A program made the translations under genes and the position numbers. From contig JADKDU010000007.1 of the NCBI GenBank assembly GCA_016714495.1, forward strand, positions 196,795 to 260,794: DNA of 64,000 nucleotides. Reading direction: 5' to 3'. The DNA is from Hyphomonadaceae bacterium. Lineage in GTDB: Bacteria > Pseudomonadota > Alphaproteobacteria > Caulobacterales > Hyphomonadaceae. The notes beneath the pieces are model-generated. The model did no database searches. It was not told the DNA's origin and was given only the letters and a program-made list of their open reading frames with translations. This document shows positions 8,135 through 17,233 of this stretch, piece by piece; position 1 is the first letter of the stretch; every line of letters starts with the position of its first letter.

Positions 8135-9442
8135 TCAGAGAATGTATTTCGACAGGTCCTTGTTGCCGGCCATCGCCTCGACCTTCTCGCGGACATAGGC
8201 GCCGGTGATGCGGAAGGCTTCGCCAGGTTTTTCTGAGGCGGAAAAGCTGATTTCATCGAGCACGCGTTCGAGGATGGTGTGGAGGCGGCGGGCGCCGATA
8301 TTCTCGACCGAGTCGTTCACCTGCACCGCGATGTCCGCGATCGCGTCAATGGCGTCAGGCTCGAAAGCCAGATCGACGCCTTCGGTTTTCATCAGCGCCA
8401 CATATTGGGTGATGAGGCTGGCTTCCGGTTCGGTGAGAATTCGCTTGAGATCATCACGGCTAAGGGCCTTGAGTTCGACGCGGATCGGCAGCCTGCCCTG
8501 CAGTTCGGGCAGCAGATCTGACGGCTTGGCGACATGGAAGGCGCCTGAGGCGATGAAGAGAATGTAGTCGGTCTTCACCGGGCCGTGCTTGGTCGACACC
8601 GTCGTGCCTTCGATGAGTGGAAGCAGGTCACGCTGCACGCCTTCACGCGAGACATCCGCGCCGGCGCGCTCGGAGCGCGAGGCGATCTTGTCGATTTCGT
8701 CGAGAAAGACGATTCCGTCTTCCTCCGCCACGCGCAGCGCCTCGCGCGTGACGGCGTCATTATCCAGCAGCTTGTCAGATTCTTCCTGCACCAGCGGCTT
8801 ATAGGCGTCCTTCACCGTGGTGCGCACGCGCTTGGTGCGGCCGCCGAAGGATTTCGACAACAGGTCGCTGAGATTGACCATGCCGATCGATGAGCCGGGC
8901 TGGCCGGGAATGTCGAAGCCGCCGAGCGGCGAGGCCGTGTCGGCGACATCGACCTCGATCTCCTTGTCGTCCAGCGTTCCGGCTCTGAGCTTGGCGCGGA
9001 AGTTTTCGCGCGTGCCTGGCTGCGCCGTGGCGCCGACCAGCGCGTTGAGCACGCGCTCCTCAGCGGCGGCTTCGGCCTTGGCGAGCACATCCTTGCGGCG
9101 GCGTTCGCGCACCATCGCGATGGAAATCTCGACAAGGTCTCGGATGATCTGTTCGACGTCGCGGCCGACATAGCCGACCTCGGTGAATTTGGTCGCCTCG
9201 ACCTTGAGGAACGGCGCCTTGGCGAGCTTCGCGAGACGCCGCGAGATTTCGGTCTTACCGACGCCGGTGGGGCCAATCATCAGGATGTTCTTGGGCGTCA
9301 CTTCCTCGCGTAGCGCTTCGGGGAGCTGCTTGCGGCGCCAGCGATTGCGCAAGGCCAGCGCAACGGCGCGCTTGGCCTCGGGCTGACCGACAATGAAGCG
9401 GTCGAGTTCGGAGACGATTTCGCGCGGCGTGAATTCGGACAT
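8135..9442 (-). CDS. hslU: ATP-dependent protease ATPase subunit HslU
   Basis: 435 residues, the normal length for HslU (ClpY), the AAA+ unfoldase that feeds substrates to the HslV peptidase. Walker A GPTGVGKT is at about residues 57-64, Walker B IVFLDEIDKIASR near 247, the sensor/second-region sequence GARRLHTILERVLDE near 390, and the C-terminal LSKYIL tail that inserts into HslV. It is the last gene of the hslV-membrane protein-hslU operon. An AGGGA ribosome site precedes the ATG, and a strong hairpin (9462-9508) lies just upstream. Confidence 0.97.
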   Translation of the reverse strand: MSEFTPREIVSELDRFIVGQPEAKRAVALALRNRWRRKQLPEALREEVTPKNILMIGPTGVGKTEISRRLAKLAKAPFLKVEATKFTEVGYVGRDVEQIIRDLVEISIAMVRERRRKDVLAKAEAAAEERVLNALVGATAQPGTRENFRAKLRAGTLDDKEIEVDVADTASPLGGFDIPGQPGSSIGMVNLSDLLSKSFGGRTKRVRTTVKDAYKPLVQEESDKLLDNDAVTREALRVAEEDGIVFLDEIDKIASRSERAGADVSREGVQRDLLPLIEGTTVSTKHGPVKTDYILFIASGAFHVAKPSDLLPELQGRLPIRVELKALSRDDLKRILTEPEASLITQYVALMKTEGVDLAFEPDAIDAIADIAVQVNDSVENIGARRLHTILERVLDEISFSASEKPGEAFRITGAYVREKVEAMAGNKDLSKYIL

Positions 9443-9461
9443 GGATTCCCTGCTGACAGAT

Positions 9462-9508
9462 CAGGCATGAGCTAGGAAGGCGGGAGGCACTTCGCTAGCT
9501 CATGCCTG
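9462..9508. repeat. Perfect 14-bp inverted repeat upstream of hslU
   Basis: CAGGCATGAGCTAG (9462-9475) and CTAGCTCATGCCTG (9495-9508) are perfect inverse copies separated by 19 bases. On the minus-strand transcript this hairpin falls between the membrane-protein stop and the hslU start, about 20 bases before the ATG. No U-run follows, so it is not a classical terminator. It could act as an attenuator, an mRNA processing or stability element, or a protein-binding site. Confidence 0.7.
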
Positions 9509-9532
9509 CTCATGTCATCAAGCGCGTTCTTC

Positions 9533-10687
9533 TTAGGCAGGTTCTGGCGGGAAGATGCGGCCGAAGGTTCCGCTTTGCGGCGCAAGCTTCAGGATGGCTC
9601 GGCGCGCCGTGCGCCATCCGCCGCCGAGGAGGACGATAGCGCCGCCGATGATCAGCGCGGTGAGCATCAGCGTGTTGACGCCTCCCCCGCCAAGCTCGTT
9701 GACCAGCACCCACAGCGCCGTCGCGAAGGTGACGAGGCCCGAAACGATAAGGGCGCGGCGGTTGAGCGCCAGCGACAGGAGGGCAAAGGCGATCAGCACG
9801 ATCAGCATGACCGTGGCGTCCGCCATGCTGGCCGGGGCAAAGCCGGAGCCCAGCAGGAGGCCGCGCATGCCGAGGATGATCTGAGGCGCGGCCGCCATGT
9901 GCAGCCAGAAGGCGTGATCCGACGAGCGGGTGGAGCGCGTGGGATCCTTCATGTCGAAGCCGATCGCGGCAACCAGCGTTGCGATGCCGATGGCCAGCAT
10001 GGCAAGGCCGCTGCCGACCTGGCCGATGCCAGCGAACTGGGCGACTGCGGTGTAGAACAGCCCCGCGGTCGCGCCGGCCAGCAGGAACAGCGAGAACGGC
10101 AGGCGGAAGCGCCAGAAGATCGCAGCGGCGGCAATCGCAGCGGCGGCGAAGCCGGCATAGCTGATGCTGGTGATGATTTCCCACGGGCCTGCGTCTCGCT
10201 CGATCCGCATGGCGGTGGTGATGGGGTCGACGAAGAAGCTGGCGAGGCCTGCGCCAACGATCGCCGAGCCCCAGGCGATGAAGATGGCAAGCGCCATGGA
10301 TGGCAGGAGAAGCCGCCGCTTGCCGCAAAAATACTCCGCCAGAAGCCACGCGCCGACAACAACGGGGATGGGCCCGAGTATGACCGCGAAGCGGAGACGG
10401 TCAGCAAGCGCTGTCGCTTCCGCGAGAGAGTTCGGCTCCGTCATGGTGGAGAAGCCGAGAATGTTGGTGGCGGCGATCGCCGACAGGAAGCCGAGGCCCG
10501 TCATCAGCACGAAGATGCCGATGGTGAGGAAGACGTCGTTGAAGTTCGAGAGGAAACGCAGGTTCTCGGGGTCGAGCATGCGATCCGGGTCGTTGCGGGC
10601 TTTGAGGAAGGCTTCGAAGCGTTTTGCGCCTTCCTCGCTGATTGCGCCCGCCTCGACGGCTGCGCGTATGTCAGTCTTGTCAAACAT
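9533..10687 (-). CDS. Multi-pass membrane protein between hslV and hslU
   Basis: 384 residues: a soluble N-terminal portion of about 50 residues (AVEAGAISEEGAKRFEAFL, a short helical module resembling the start of DUF2157-type proteins), followed by about ten hydrophobic segments up to the C-terminus. No transporter or enzyme motif is recognised. Its start overlaps the hslV stop by eight bases, so it is probably translationally coupled to hslV, and hslU follows after 90 bases. Its placement inside the hslVU operon suggests a link to protein quality control or the heat-shock response, but this is inference. Confidence 0.8.
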   Translation of the reverse strand: MFDKTDIRAAVEAGAISEEGAKRFEAFLKARNDPDRMLDPENLRFLSNFNDVFLTIGIFVLMTGLGFLSAIAATNILGFSTMTEPNSLAEATALADRLRFAVILGPIPVVVGAWLLAEYFCGKRRLLLPSMALAIFIAWGSAIVGAGLASFFVDPITTAMRIERDAGPWEIITSISYAGFAAAAIAAAAIFWRFRLPFSLFLLAGATAGLFYTAVAQFAGIGQVGSGLAMLAIGIATLVAAIGFDMKDPTRSTRSSDHAFWLHMAAAPQIILGMRGLLLGSGFAPASMADATVMLIVLIAFALLSLALNRRALIVSGLVTFATALWVLVNELGGGGVNTLMLTALIIGGAIVLLGGGWRTARRAILKLAPQSGTFGRIFPPEPA

Positions 10688-11228
10688 CCAGTGTCTCCAG
10701 GACGAAGTTGCTGTTTGTGTAGACGCAGACTTCGGCCGCGATCGTCATCGCCTTGCGGGCGATCTTCTCGGCGTCGTCTTCGTACTCATACAGCGCTCGT
10801 GCGGCGGACAGCGCGTAGTTGCCCCCTGAACCAATGGCCGCGATCGGATGCTCCGGCTCGAGCACGTCGCCCCTGCCCGTGATGACGAGCAGAGAGGTTG
10901 TGTCGCCCACGATGATGAGGGCTTCGAGGTTGCGGAGATATTTGTCAGTGCGCCAGTCTTTCGCGAGTTCGACGGCGGCGCGCTGGAGATTGCCGGGGAA
11001 GCGTTCGAGTTTTTGCTCGAGGCGTTCAAAGAGGGTGAAGGCATCGGCGGTCGCTCCGGCGAAGCCTGCGAGAATCTCACCCTTCTCGCCGATGCGCCGG
11101 ACCTTGCGGGCGTTGCCCTTCATGACGGTGTCGCCCATCGACACCTGCCCATCGCCCATGACGACGAGCTTGCGCCCCTTCTTCACGGCGAGAATGGTGG
11201 TGGAATGCCAAGAGGGCTCAGACGACAT
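10680..11228 (-). CDS. hslV: ATP-dependent protease peptidase subunit HslV
   Basis: 182 residues, matching HslV (ClpQ), the proteasome-beta-like threonine peptidase. Nine residues precede the catalytic threonine in HS-TTILAVKKG, so the mature enzyme would start at T10. Further hallmarks are the GDGQVSMGDTVMKGNARKVRR block and the GSGGNYALSAARAL block. First gene of the operon with the membrane protein and hslU. Divergent from the lipoprotein gene at 11382. Confidence 0.97.
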   Translation of the reverse strand: MSSEPSWHSTTILAVKKGRKLVVMGDGQVSMGDTVMKGNARKVRRIGEKGEILAGFAGATADAFTLFERLEQKLERFPGNLQRAAVELAKDWRTDKYLRNLEALIIVGDTTSLLVITGRGDVLEPEHPIAAIGSGGNYALSAARALYEYEDDAEKIARKAMTIAAEVCVYTNSNFVLETLDV

Positions 11229-11381
11229 GCGGGTACTTTCCTGACCAAGTTCACTTTATCTCGTGCGCCTGCGGCCGACAAGCAGATTTATCGTTTTTCG
11301 ATAATCCGCCACAGCCCTGCTCGCCAAGCATGGACGACGTCGGGCAGGATATATCCTTCTAGCTCAGGAGATCGGAGAGTC

Positions 11382-12116
11382 ATGGCCAGGGTCGGGGGTT
11401 CACGGAGCGTAGCGGCGGCGATCGCGGCCGCGCTGGCGCTGTCGGCCTGCGGCGAAGGAAAGCCAGGCGGAGAAGCGGTCATTCTGGACGCCAAGGCGGC
11501 GATGCGGGCGGTGTTTCCCGAAGCCGTGAATGGCGAGGTGGCGATCCCGGCGTCGGGTGACAGGCCTGCGCGCATCGAGCGTCCGGTGACAGTGATCGCG
11601 GGCGAAGAGCGCCGTGTCTATCTGGTGACGGCGAAGGAGCAGACGGAGGGCTGCCATGCGTGTTCGGCCAGCATCTCGGTCTACTATCTCCAGGAGATAA
11701 ATGGGGCGCTGAGCCTTTCCGCGCCTTACCGTGATCTCTACCAATCCGGCGGGTGGGGTAAGCCGGGCGAGATCAAGTCACTGACCCTGCCCCGCAATGG
11801 CGGCGTGGGCATGACAGACGAGTCCGGCTTCACGGCGCAGGGTTGCACGGCGCTGAACGTCTCAGCCTATCGATTTGATGCGAACGGTCCAAAGCGGATT
11901 CTCGACCGCGCCCCGCTTGCCCGGGCGCAGGACGACAGGATCGACGTCAGCGGCAAGATCATCAAGCCGTACACCGCCGACAGCGACTTCACGATCGCCT
12001 ACAGCGGCAATGACAACAGCGCGCCCATCGACACGACTGTGATGTGGGCGCTCGACGACGGCGTGTTGAAGCAGAGATCGGGCGAGATTCCCGAGGCCGT
12101 GGCCGAGGGCTGCTAG
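11382..12116 (+). CDS. Hypothetical lipoprotein
   Basis: 244 residues with a lipoprotein signal: a basic start, a hydrophobic stretch and a LSAC lipobox with the cysteine near residue 23. The mature part contains a CHAC pair (GCHACSAS) and further single cysteines (GCTAL, EGC at the end), so it may form periplasmic disulfides. I recognise no family. The 3' end overlaps the stop of the convergent GGDEF/EAL gene by four bases. The frame is open upstream to 10848, but that part is shadow of hslV; the ATG at 11382 matches the signal peptide. Confidence 0.75.
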   Translation: MARVGGSRSVAAAIAAALALSACGEGKPGGEAVILDAKAAMRAVFPEAVNGEVAIPASGDRPARIERPVTVIAGEERRVYLVTAKEQTEGCHACSASISVYYLQEINGALSLSAPYRDLYQSGGWGKPGEIKSLTLPRNGGVGMTDESGFTAQGCTALNVSAYRFDANGPKRILDRAPLARAQDDRIDVSGKIIKPYTADSDFTIAYSGNDNSAPIDTTVMWALDDGVLKQRSGEIPEAVAEGC

Positions 12117-14275
12117 GCTGCGAAGCGATCTGCAGGGCGCGGACGATAGGAGCGCACGAAGGCGTCGAACTCGTCGGCGGGGAGCGGCGGGGAGTAGTAA
12201 TAGCCTTGGCCGATCGTGCAGGCGCGGCGCAGCAGGAAGTCGGCCTGCTCCTTGGTTTCGACGCCCTCGGCGACGGTTTCCTGGCCGAGCGCCTCGGCCA
12301 TGGCGAGGATCATCTCGACAATCGCGGGCGCATGCGGATCGGTGGAGAGCGCGCGGACGAATTGCTGGTCGATCTTGAACACGTCGAACGGCAGGCGCGT
12401 GATCGAAGCGAAGTTCGAATGGCCGGTCCCAAAGTCGTCGATCGCGAGACGCACGCCGCGATTGCGCAACGGCCACATGATGCGCGCAACGCGGTCGGGA
12501 TCGGCTACAGCGGCAGACTCAGTGATCTCGAGCTCCAGCAGCTTCGGATCAAGGCCTGAATCGTCGAGCGCCTGATCGACCGAGTTGATAAAATCCGGAT
12601 CGTCGAACTGATGCGGCGAGACGTTGACCGCAACCGAAGAAACGATGCCCTTCGCATTCCACCCGGCGGCGGCGAAGCAGGCGTCGCGCATGACGCTCTT
12701 TCCGAGTGTATGGATCAGGCCGAGTTCTTCCGCGATCGGCACGAAGACGCCCGGCGACACGACGGCGCCGTCCGGCCTGCGCCAGCGCGCCAATGCTTCG
12801 GCGCCGACAAGCTCGCCGGATTCCAGTTTCACCTTGGGCTGGAAGACGGCGACGAATTCGCCGCGCTCGAGACCTTCCCGCAGCTCTTCTTCCAGTTTCG
12901 ACTTGGCGCGCGCCTTGGCGAGCAGACCCTTGTCGAAGAAGGCGCGACGCGCACCGGTCTGGCCCTTGGCTTCCTTGAGGGCGACTTCCGCCAGCTTCAA
13001 CAGGTCAGCGCCGGTGGCGGCGTCTTCCGGGGCGCGGGCGGCGCCGAAGGAGGCGGTGATCCGCACCTGCTCCTCTTCCAGCATCATGCTCTCGGAAATC
13101 GCTTTTTCGGCGGCCATCAGGAATTCGGTAATAGCTGACTGTTCCACGGACGGGAGAATGATCCCGAACTGATCGGCCCCGATGCGCCCCAAGAAAAATC
13201 CGCTGGTCTGTAGGCGTGATGCACAAGCGCGCAGCCGTTCGGCCACGGCGGCGAGCGCCATGTCGGCGACACGCGGACCGAAGGTGACGTTGACCTGTCT
13301 GAAGCGGTCGAGGTCGCAGATCACCAGATGGAAGGGCGCTCCTGCGGCAGCCGTCGCATCAAGCTTCGAGACAAAGCGCAGACGGTTTGGCAGGCGGGTG
13401 ACGGGATCGGTGTACGCCATCGTCAACGCACGGCGCATGGCGGCTTCCGAGCGGTCGTGTACCTCGTCTATGGCTGCAAGCAGCGGCTTCAGCAATCTGT
13501 CGTCAGAGGAATCGGCGAGCTTCGACTTGTCCTTCGCATCGCGCTTGCGGATGCCGCGCTCGAGATCAGTGACAGGTTTGAGCGCCCGGCTGGCGATCGG
13601 GACAAGAAATGGCGCGAGAACGGCAAGCGCGACAACAAGCACCATCGCATTGAGCAGCACGATGCCGAGCCAGATCTGCAGCGCCGGTCGCGGCTCGAAC
13701 GAGAAGACCGCATATCCCAGCGTTCCTGTCGCTCCCTCAAGAACGCGAGCGGCAAAGACCCGCCCATCCCCATCGAGAACGGCTTCGCGATCGGCCGCCA
13801 AATCCTGCAATGATTTAACCGGAGGCAGCGCGCTGGTCGCGCCGTCTCTCGCGATGAGCTTCCAGTCGGCGTCGAAAACGGCCGACTGCCCTCCGGGGAG
13901 GCCATCGGTGAGCGCGTCGACCAAAGCAGGAACCTCGGACCAGCGGCCCGCCCGGGCGTGCAGCGCGCTGACATCGGCAAGCAAGTTCACGCCGCTGGTC
14001 ACGGCGATGACCTGCTGGCGCCTGACCTCGCCCTGCGCCAGGATCGGCGTGGCGATCCATTGGGCCAAGGTGGCCACGAGCGCAGCGCAGATTGCGATCA
14101 AGGTGACGCGGCCAGCCAGGCCAAGCCGGCGCTTGGCTGGGCGCTTCTCTTTGCGCTCCCTGGGGCGTTTGGCCGACTTATCGGGCATTTCGCTGCTGTC
14201 TGATCCGGATTCCGGTGGCATTCGTGCGTGTCGCAGCCTAAATGCTCCCGCATTCAGGATTCCTCGACCGTTCAT
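12113..14275 (-). CDS. Membrane GGDEF/EAL protein with degenerate GGDEF
   Basis: About 720 residues. A basic N-terminal stretch and a membrane helix (about 50-72) precede a periplasmic sensor-like region, a second helix (LGIVLLNAMVLVVALAVL), a linker, a GGDEF-fold domain and a C-terminal EAL domain. The GGDEF signature has decayed to IGADQF, so cyclase activity is unlikely. The EAL domain keeps GAEALARW, the DDFGTGHSNF metal/catalytic loop and EGVE, so c-di-GMP phosphodiesterase activity is likely. The start is uncertain: ATGs at 14275, 14221 and 14188 are all possible. Divergent from hisB. Confidence 0.88.
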   Translation of the reverse strand: MNGRGILNAGAFRLRHARMPPESGSDSSEMPDKSAKRPRERKEKRPAKRRLGLAGRVTLIAICAALVATLAQWIATPILAQGEVRRQQVIAVTSGVNLLADVSALHARAGRWSEVPALVDALTDGLPGGQSAVFDADWKLIARDGATSALPPVKSLQDLAADREAVLDGDGRVFAARVLEGATGTLGYAVFSFEPRPALQIWLGIVLLNAMVLVVALAVLAPFLVPIASRALKPVTDLERGIRKRDAKDKSKLADSSDDRLLKPLLAAIDEVHDRSEAAMRRALTMAYTDPVTRLPNRLRFVSKLDATAAAGAPFHLVICDLDRFRQVNVTFGPRVADMALAAVAERLRACASRLQTSGFFLGRIGADQFGIILPSVEQSAITEFLMAAEKAISESMMLEEEQVRITASFGAARAPEDAATGADLLKLAEVALKEAKGQTGARRAFFDKGLLAKARAKSKLEEELREGLERGEFVAVFQPKVKLESGELVGAEALARWRRPDGAVVSPGVFVPIAEELGLIHTLGKSVMRDACFAAAGWNAKGIVSSVAVNVSPHQFDDPDFINSVDQALDDSGLDPKLLELEITESAAVADPDRVARIMWPLRNRGVRLAIDDFGTGHSNFASITRLPFDVFKIDQQFVRALSTDPHAPAIVEMILAMAEALGQETVAEGVETKEQADFLLRRACTIGQGYYYSPPLPADEFDAFVRSYRPRPADRFAA

Positions 14276-14328
14276 GTGCAAAACTAGGTTCTGGAAGCGA
14301 ACGCTCAGTTAATGCCGGAGGCCCGCCC

Positions 14329-14928
14329 ATGGCGGACAAAGCACGCAAAGCCGAAGTGGTCCGTGAGACCAAGGAGACCTCGATCAAGGTTTCCCTGGAC
14401 GTGGATGGCTCTGGAAAGTCGAAGATTTCCACGGGCGTGGGCTTCTTCGACCACATGCTGGAAAGCTTCGCCAAGCACTCCGCCATGGACATTAACGTGG
14501 AGGCCAAGGGCGACCTCCATATCGACCAGCACCACACGATGGAAGATGTGGGCATCGTGCTGGGCCAGGCTTTCAAGGAAGCCGTTGGCGGCTATTCAGG
14601 CGTGATCCGCTTCGGTCACGCTTATGTGCCGATGGACGAGACCCTGGTTCGCGCCTCGGTTGACCTGTGCAACCGGCCCTACCTGATCTGGAAGGTCGGC
14701 TTCACCCGGGACAAGGTTGGCGTTGTCGACACCGAGCTGTTCAAGGAATTCTTCCACGCCTTCGCGATGAATGCGGGCGTGTGCCTGCACCTTGAGCTGC
14801 TTTACGGAGAGAACTCGCACCACATCGCGGAAGCGAGCTTCAAATCACTGGCGCGGGCGCTGCGCACGGCGGCCATGGTCGACGACCGGCTCAAGGGCAA
14901 AGTCGCGAGCACGAAGGGCTCGCTGTAG
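14329..14928 (+). CDS. hisB: Imidazoleglycerol-phosphate dehydratase
   Basis: 199 residues. It removes water from imidazoleglycerol phosphate in histidine synthesis. The manganese-binding histidine motifs are visible: GVGFFDHMLESFAKHS near 40-55, HIDQHHTMEDVGI near 65-77 and FFHAFAMNAGVCLH near 140. The ATG at 14329 begins MADKARKAEV; earlier in-frame codons look non-coding. This is the monofunctional HisB type found in most bacteria, without the phosphatase domain of E. coli. It is separated from hisH by a catalase remnant. Confidence 0.96.
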   Translation: MADKARKAEVVRETKETSIKVSLDVDGSGKSKISTGVGFFDHMLESFAKHSAMDINVEAKGDLHIDQHHTMEDVGIVLGQAFKEAVGGYSGVIRFGHAYVPMDETLVRASVDLCNRPYLIWKVGFTRDKVGVVDTELFKEFFHAFAMNAGVCLHLELLYGENSHHIAEASFKSLARALRTAAMVDDRLKGKVASTKGSL

Positions 14929-15028
14929 CCAGTCAACCTAACCTTTGATCGTTCGCGCAGCTGGAACGACCAGTGTGCGCACGCGCATTTGCAGATGCGC
15001 GTGATCGCTTCCTGGAATGGTTCTAAAT

Positions 15029-15056
15029 CCCTCGATGCCGCGCGCAGCATCGAGGG
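15029..15056. repeat. 10-bp hairpin downstream of hisB
   Basis: CCCTCGATGC and GCATCGAGGG form a perfect 10-bp stem with an 8-base loop, about 100 bases after the hisB stop. Only a short AGCCTTAA follows, so as a terminator it is weak. It may separate hisB transcription from the pseudogene region. Confidence 0.5.
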
Positions 15057-15148
15057 AGCCTTAATGGCCACGACAGGGGGGCGCCCTCCCCGAAGGATTT
15101 TGCATGTGATGGCGGCGCCGCTGACGAGGCGCCTCAACACGTTGCCGG

Positions 15149-15562
15149 ACGCGGCCCGCATGATCCGAAGGGTCATCTGAAGACCACTCAGGGCATCCGC
15201 GTTTCCGACAGCCAGAACCAGCGGAACCCTGGCCAATACGGCGCTGTGCTGCTGGAAGATTTGTCCTGCGCGAGAAGATCCTTGACGTCGATCACGAGCG
15301 CATCGTCCACACGCGTGGCTCTGCGGCGCACGGCAATTTCGAACTCTACAAATCCCAGGCGGCGCTCACCAAGCTTTATCTCTTTCAGCGCGCTGACGAG
15401 CGGACGCCGGCATTTGTCCGCCTTTCAACGGTCGCCGGCGGCGCCGGTTCGGTCGACACGCCGTGCGATGTGCGGCTTTGCCGTGCAATTCTGCACGAGG
15501 GAGGGCAATTGAGATCTCGTCGGCGACAACATCCCGCTTTTGGCCATCCAAAGGCTATCGCC
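15149..15562 (+). pseudogene. Catalase remnant (KatE/KatA family N-terminal part)
   Basis: Translating in three frames recovers successive blocks of the catalase N-terminal domain: LKTTQGIRVSDSQN, LLED, LREKI-DVDHERIVHTRGSAAHG (with the catalytic histidine of the VHxRG block), then FELYKS, TPAFVRLSTVAGGAGSVDT, DVR-GFAVQF, EGN-stop-DLVGDNIP. At least two frameshifts (near 15258 and 15470) are needed, and TGG (Trp) of EGNWDLVG has become TGA at about 15511. After DNIP the similarity fades and the heme-ligand tyrosine region is absent. A decayed, 3'-truncated gene inside the histidine cluster; certainly not functional. Confidence 0.85.
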
Positions 15563-15765
15563 GCCACGGAGGGGGCGAAGGCGCCGCTGGACAAGGCGGG
15601 TGTCGAAAAAGACAAGGCGTCACCGGCCTTGGCCCTGACTTCATCAAGGCGGCTGGCATGCGTTTCCGGGATCGCGAGCCGAAAGTGAGAATGCTGTCCC
15701 TGGACGGCTTTTCGGAACCATGTTGGTCATGACATGCAGGCCGGGGCGCGCTATTTCCTTGCCTC

Positions 15766-16419
15766 ATGACCCGCCTTGCAATCATCGACTATGGCTCGGG
15801 CAATGTCCGATCGGTTCAGCGCGCGCTTGAAGCGGCCGCGAACCATTTCGAGATTCCCCTCACCGTCACACTGACAGACGATCCGGATCGGATCCGGCAG
15901 GCGGACCGCATCGTTCTGCCGGGCGTCGGCCACTTTGCCGATTGCGCCGCCGGGCTGGCCAGCCGCACGGGGGTGACTGAAGCCCTGAACGAAGCCGTAT
16001 TCCGCAGCCGGCGCCCGTTCCTGGGCGTTTGCGTTGGCATGCAGCTGATGGCGGATGTCGGCCGCGAGGATGTCGAGACGCGCGGGCTGGGATGGATTCC
16101 CGGCGCGGTCGAACGTATCCGGCCGAAGGACGCCGCGGGCGCGGACCTGCCCGTGCCGCACATGGGCTGGAATGTGCTGACGGACCTGAAATCCCACCCC
16201 GTGCTCAACGGGCTGAAGCAGGACCCGCACGTCTATTTCGTGCACTCCTACGCGTTGACGGCGGAGCATCGCGATCACGTTGCGGCGCGTTGCGACTATG
16301 GCGGGAAATTCGTGGCGGCGGTCGCACGCGACAACCTGTTTGGCACGCAATTCCACCCCGAAAAGAGCCAGCAGGCAGGCCAGACCATTCTCGCCAACTT
16401 CCTGCGCTGGAAGCCCTGA
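15766..16419 (+). CDS. hisH: Imidazole glycerol phosphate synthase, glutaminase subunit
   Basis: 217 residues, a class I glutamine amidotransferase that supplies ammonia to HisF. The nucleophile cysteine is C89 in LGVCVGMQ; the catalytic His-x-Glu lies in FHPEKS near residue 203; the N-terminal DYGSGN strand is typical. Its start at 15766 follows the catalase remnant. hisA follows after about 70 bases, and both are probably one transcript. HisH forms a heterodimer with HisF, encoded at 18555. Confidence 0.96.
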   Translation: MTRLAIIDYGSGNVRSVQRALEAAANHFEIPLTVTLTDDPDRIRQADRIVLPGVGHFADCAAGLASRTGVTEALNEAVFRSRRPFLGVCVGMQLMADVGREDVETRGLGWIPGAVERIRPKDAAGADLPVPHMGWNVLTDLKSHPVLNGLKQDPHVYFVHSYALTAEHRDHVAARCDYGGKFVAAVARDNLFGTQFHPEKSQQAGQTILANFLRWKP

Positions 16420-16486
16420 TCGTTGACAAGGCGCGCTTTCGGCCCTCCAACGGCGCGTCTCGAAGCGCCCTTAAGACGGGAAGAAA

Positions 16487-17212
16487 ATGAAGCTCTATCC
16501 TGCAATTGACCTCAAGGATGGCGTTTGCGTCCGTCTGCTCCGCGGCGAGATGATGACCGCGACATCCTTCAACGACGATCCGGCCGACCAGGCGCTGCGC
16601 TTTTCAGCCATGGGCTTCGAGGCGCTGCACGTCGTCGATCTCAACGGCGCGTTCGAGGGGCATTCGGTGAACCACAACGCGGTCGCCTCGATTCTCGATG
16701 TGATGATGGGCGCGTCGGTTCAGCTGGGCGGCGGGATACGCGACATGGATGGAATCGAGCGGTGGCTCGACGCCGGCGTGTCGCGGGTAATCCTTGGTAC
16801 GGCGGCGGTGCGCGACCCGGCGCTGGTGAAAAACGCAGCGCGCCTCTTTCCAGGACACGTCGCGGTCGGCATCGATGCGCGCGAAGGCCGGGTGGCCGTG
16901 CAAGGCTGGGCCGAGACGACCGAGATGCGGGCCGTCGAACTCGCCAAGGCGTTCGAGGGTTGCGGAGTTGGAGCGATCATCGTGACCGACATCTCGCGCG
17001 ACGGACTGAAGACGGGCGTCAATATCGACCTGACAGGCGAGTTGGCGGATGCCGTGTCGATCCCGATCATCGCATCGGGCGGCGTGCGCGACATTGCCGA
17101 CCTCCGGGCGCTGAAGGCGCGGCCCGGAAACCCGATCGAGGGCGCGATCCTTGGCCGCGCACTTTATGACGGAGACATCGATCCGACCGAGGCGCTGCTG
17201 GCGGTGAGATAA
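16487..17212 (+). CDS. hisA: ProFAR isomerase
   Basis: 241 residues, a (beta/alpha)8-barrel isomerase of the histidine pathway. The catalytic aspartates sit in PAIDLKDGVCVRL (D8) and in VTDISRDG (about 130). Phosphate-binding glycine loops are visible as QLGGGIRD and ASGGVRD. An AAGAAAATG context supplies the start. Located between hisH and the endonuclease/exonuclease/phosphatase gene. Confidence 0.97.
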   Translation: MKLYPAIDLKDGVCVRLLRGEMMTATSFNDDPADQALRFSAMGFEALHVVDLNGAFEGHSVNHNAVASILDVMMGASVQLGGGIRDMDGIERWLDAGVSRVILGTAAVRDPALVKNAARLFPGHVAVGIDAREGRVAVQGWAETTEMRAVELAKAFEGCGVGAIIVTDISRDGLKTGVNIDLTGELADAVSIPIIASGGVRDIADLRALKARPGNPIEGAILGRALYDGDIDPTEALLAVR

Positions 17213-17233
17213 GTATCCTGCAACTATAACCCG

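Noticed and set aside
9512..10882. Long plus-strand open frame opposite the membrane-protein and hslV genes
   Set aside because: Arginine/glutamine/alanine-rich composition typical of the antisense of a GC-rich gene; both minus-strand genes are recognisable or well formed.
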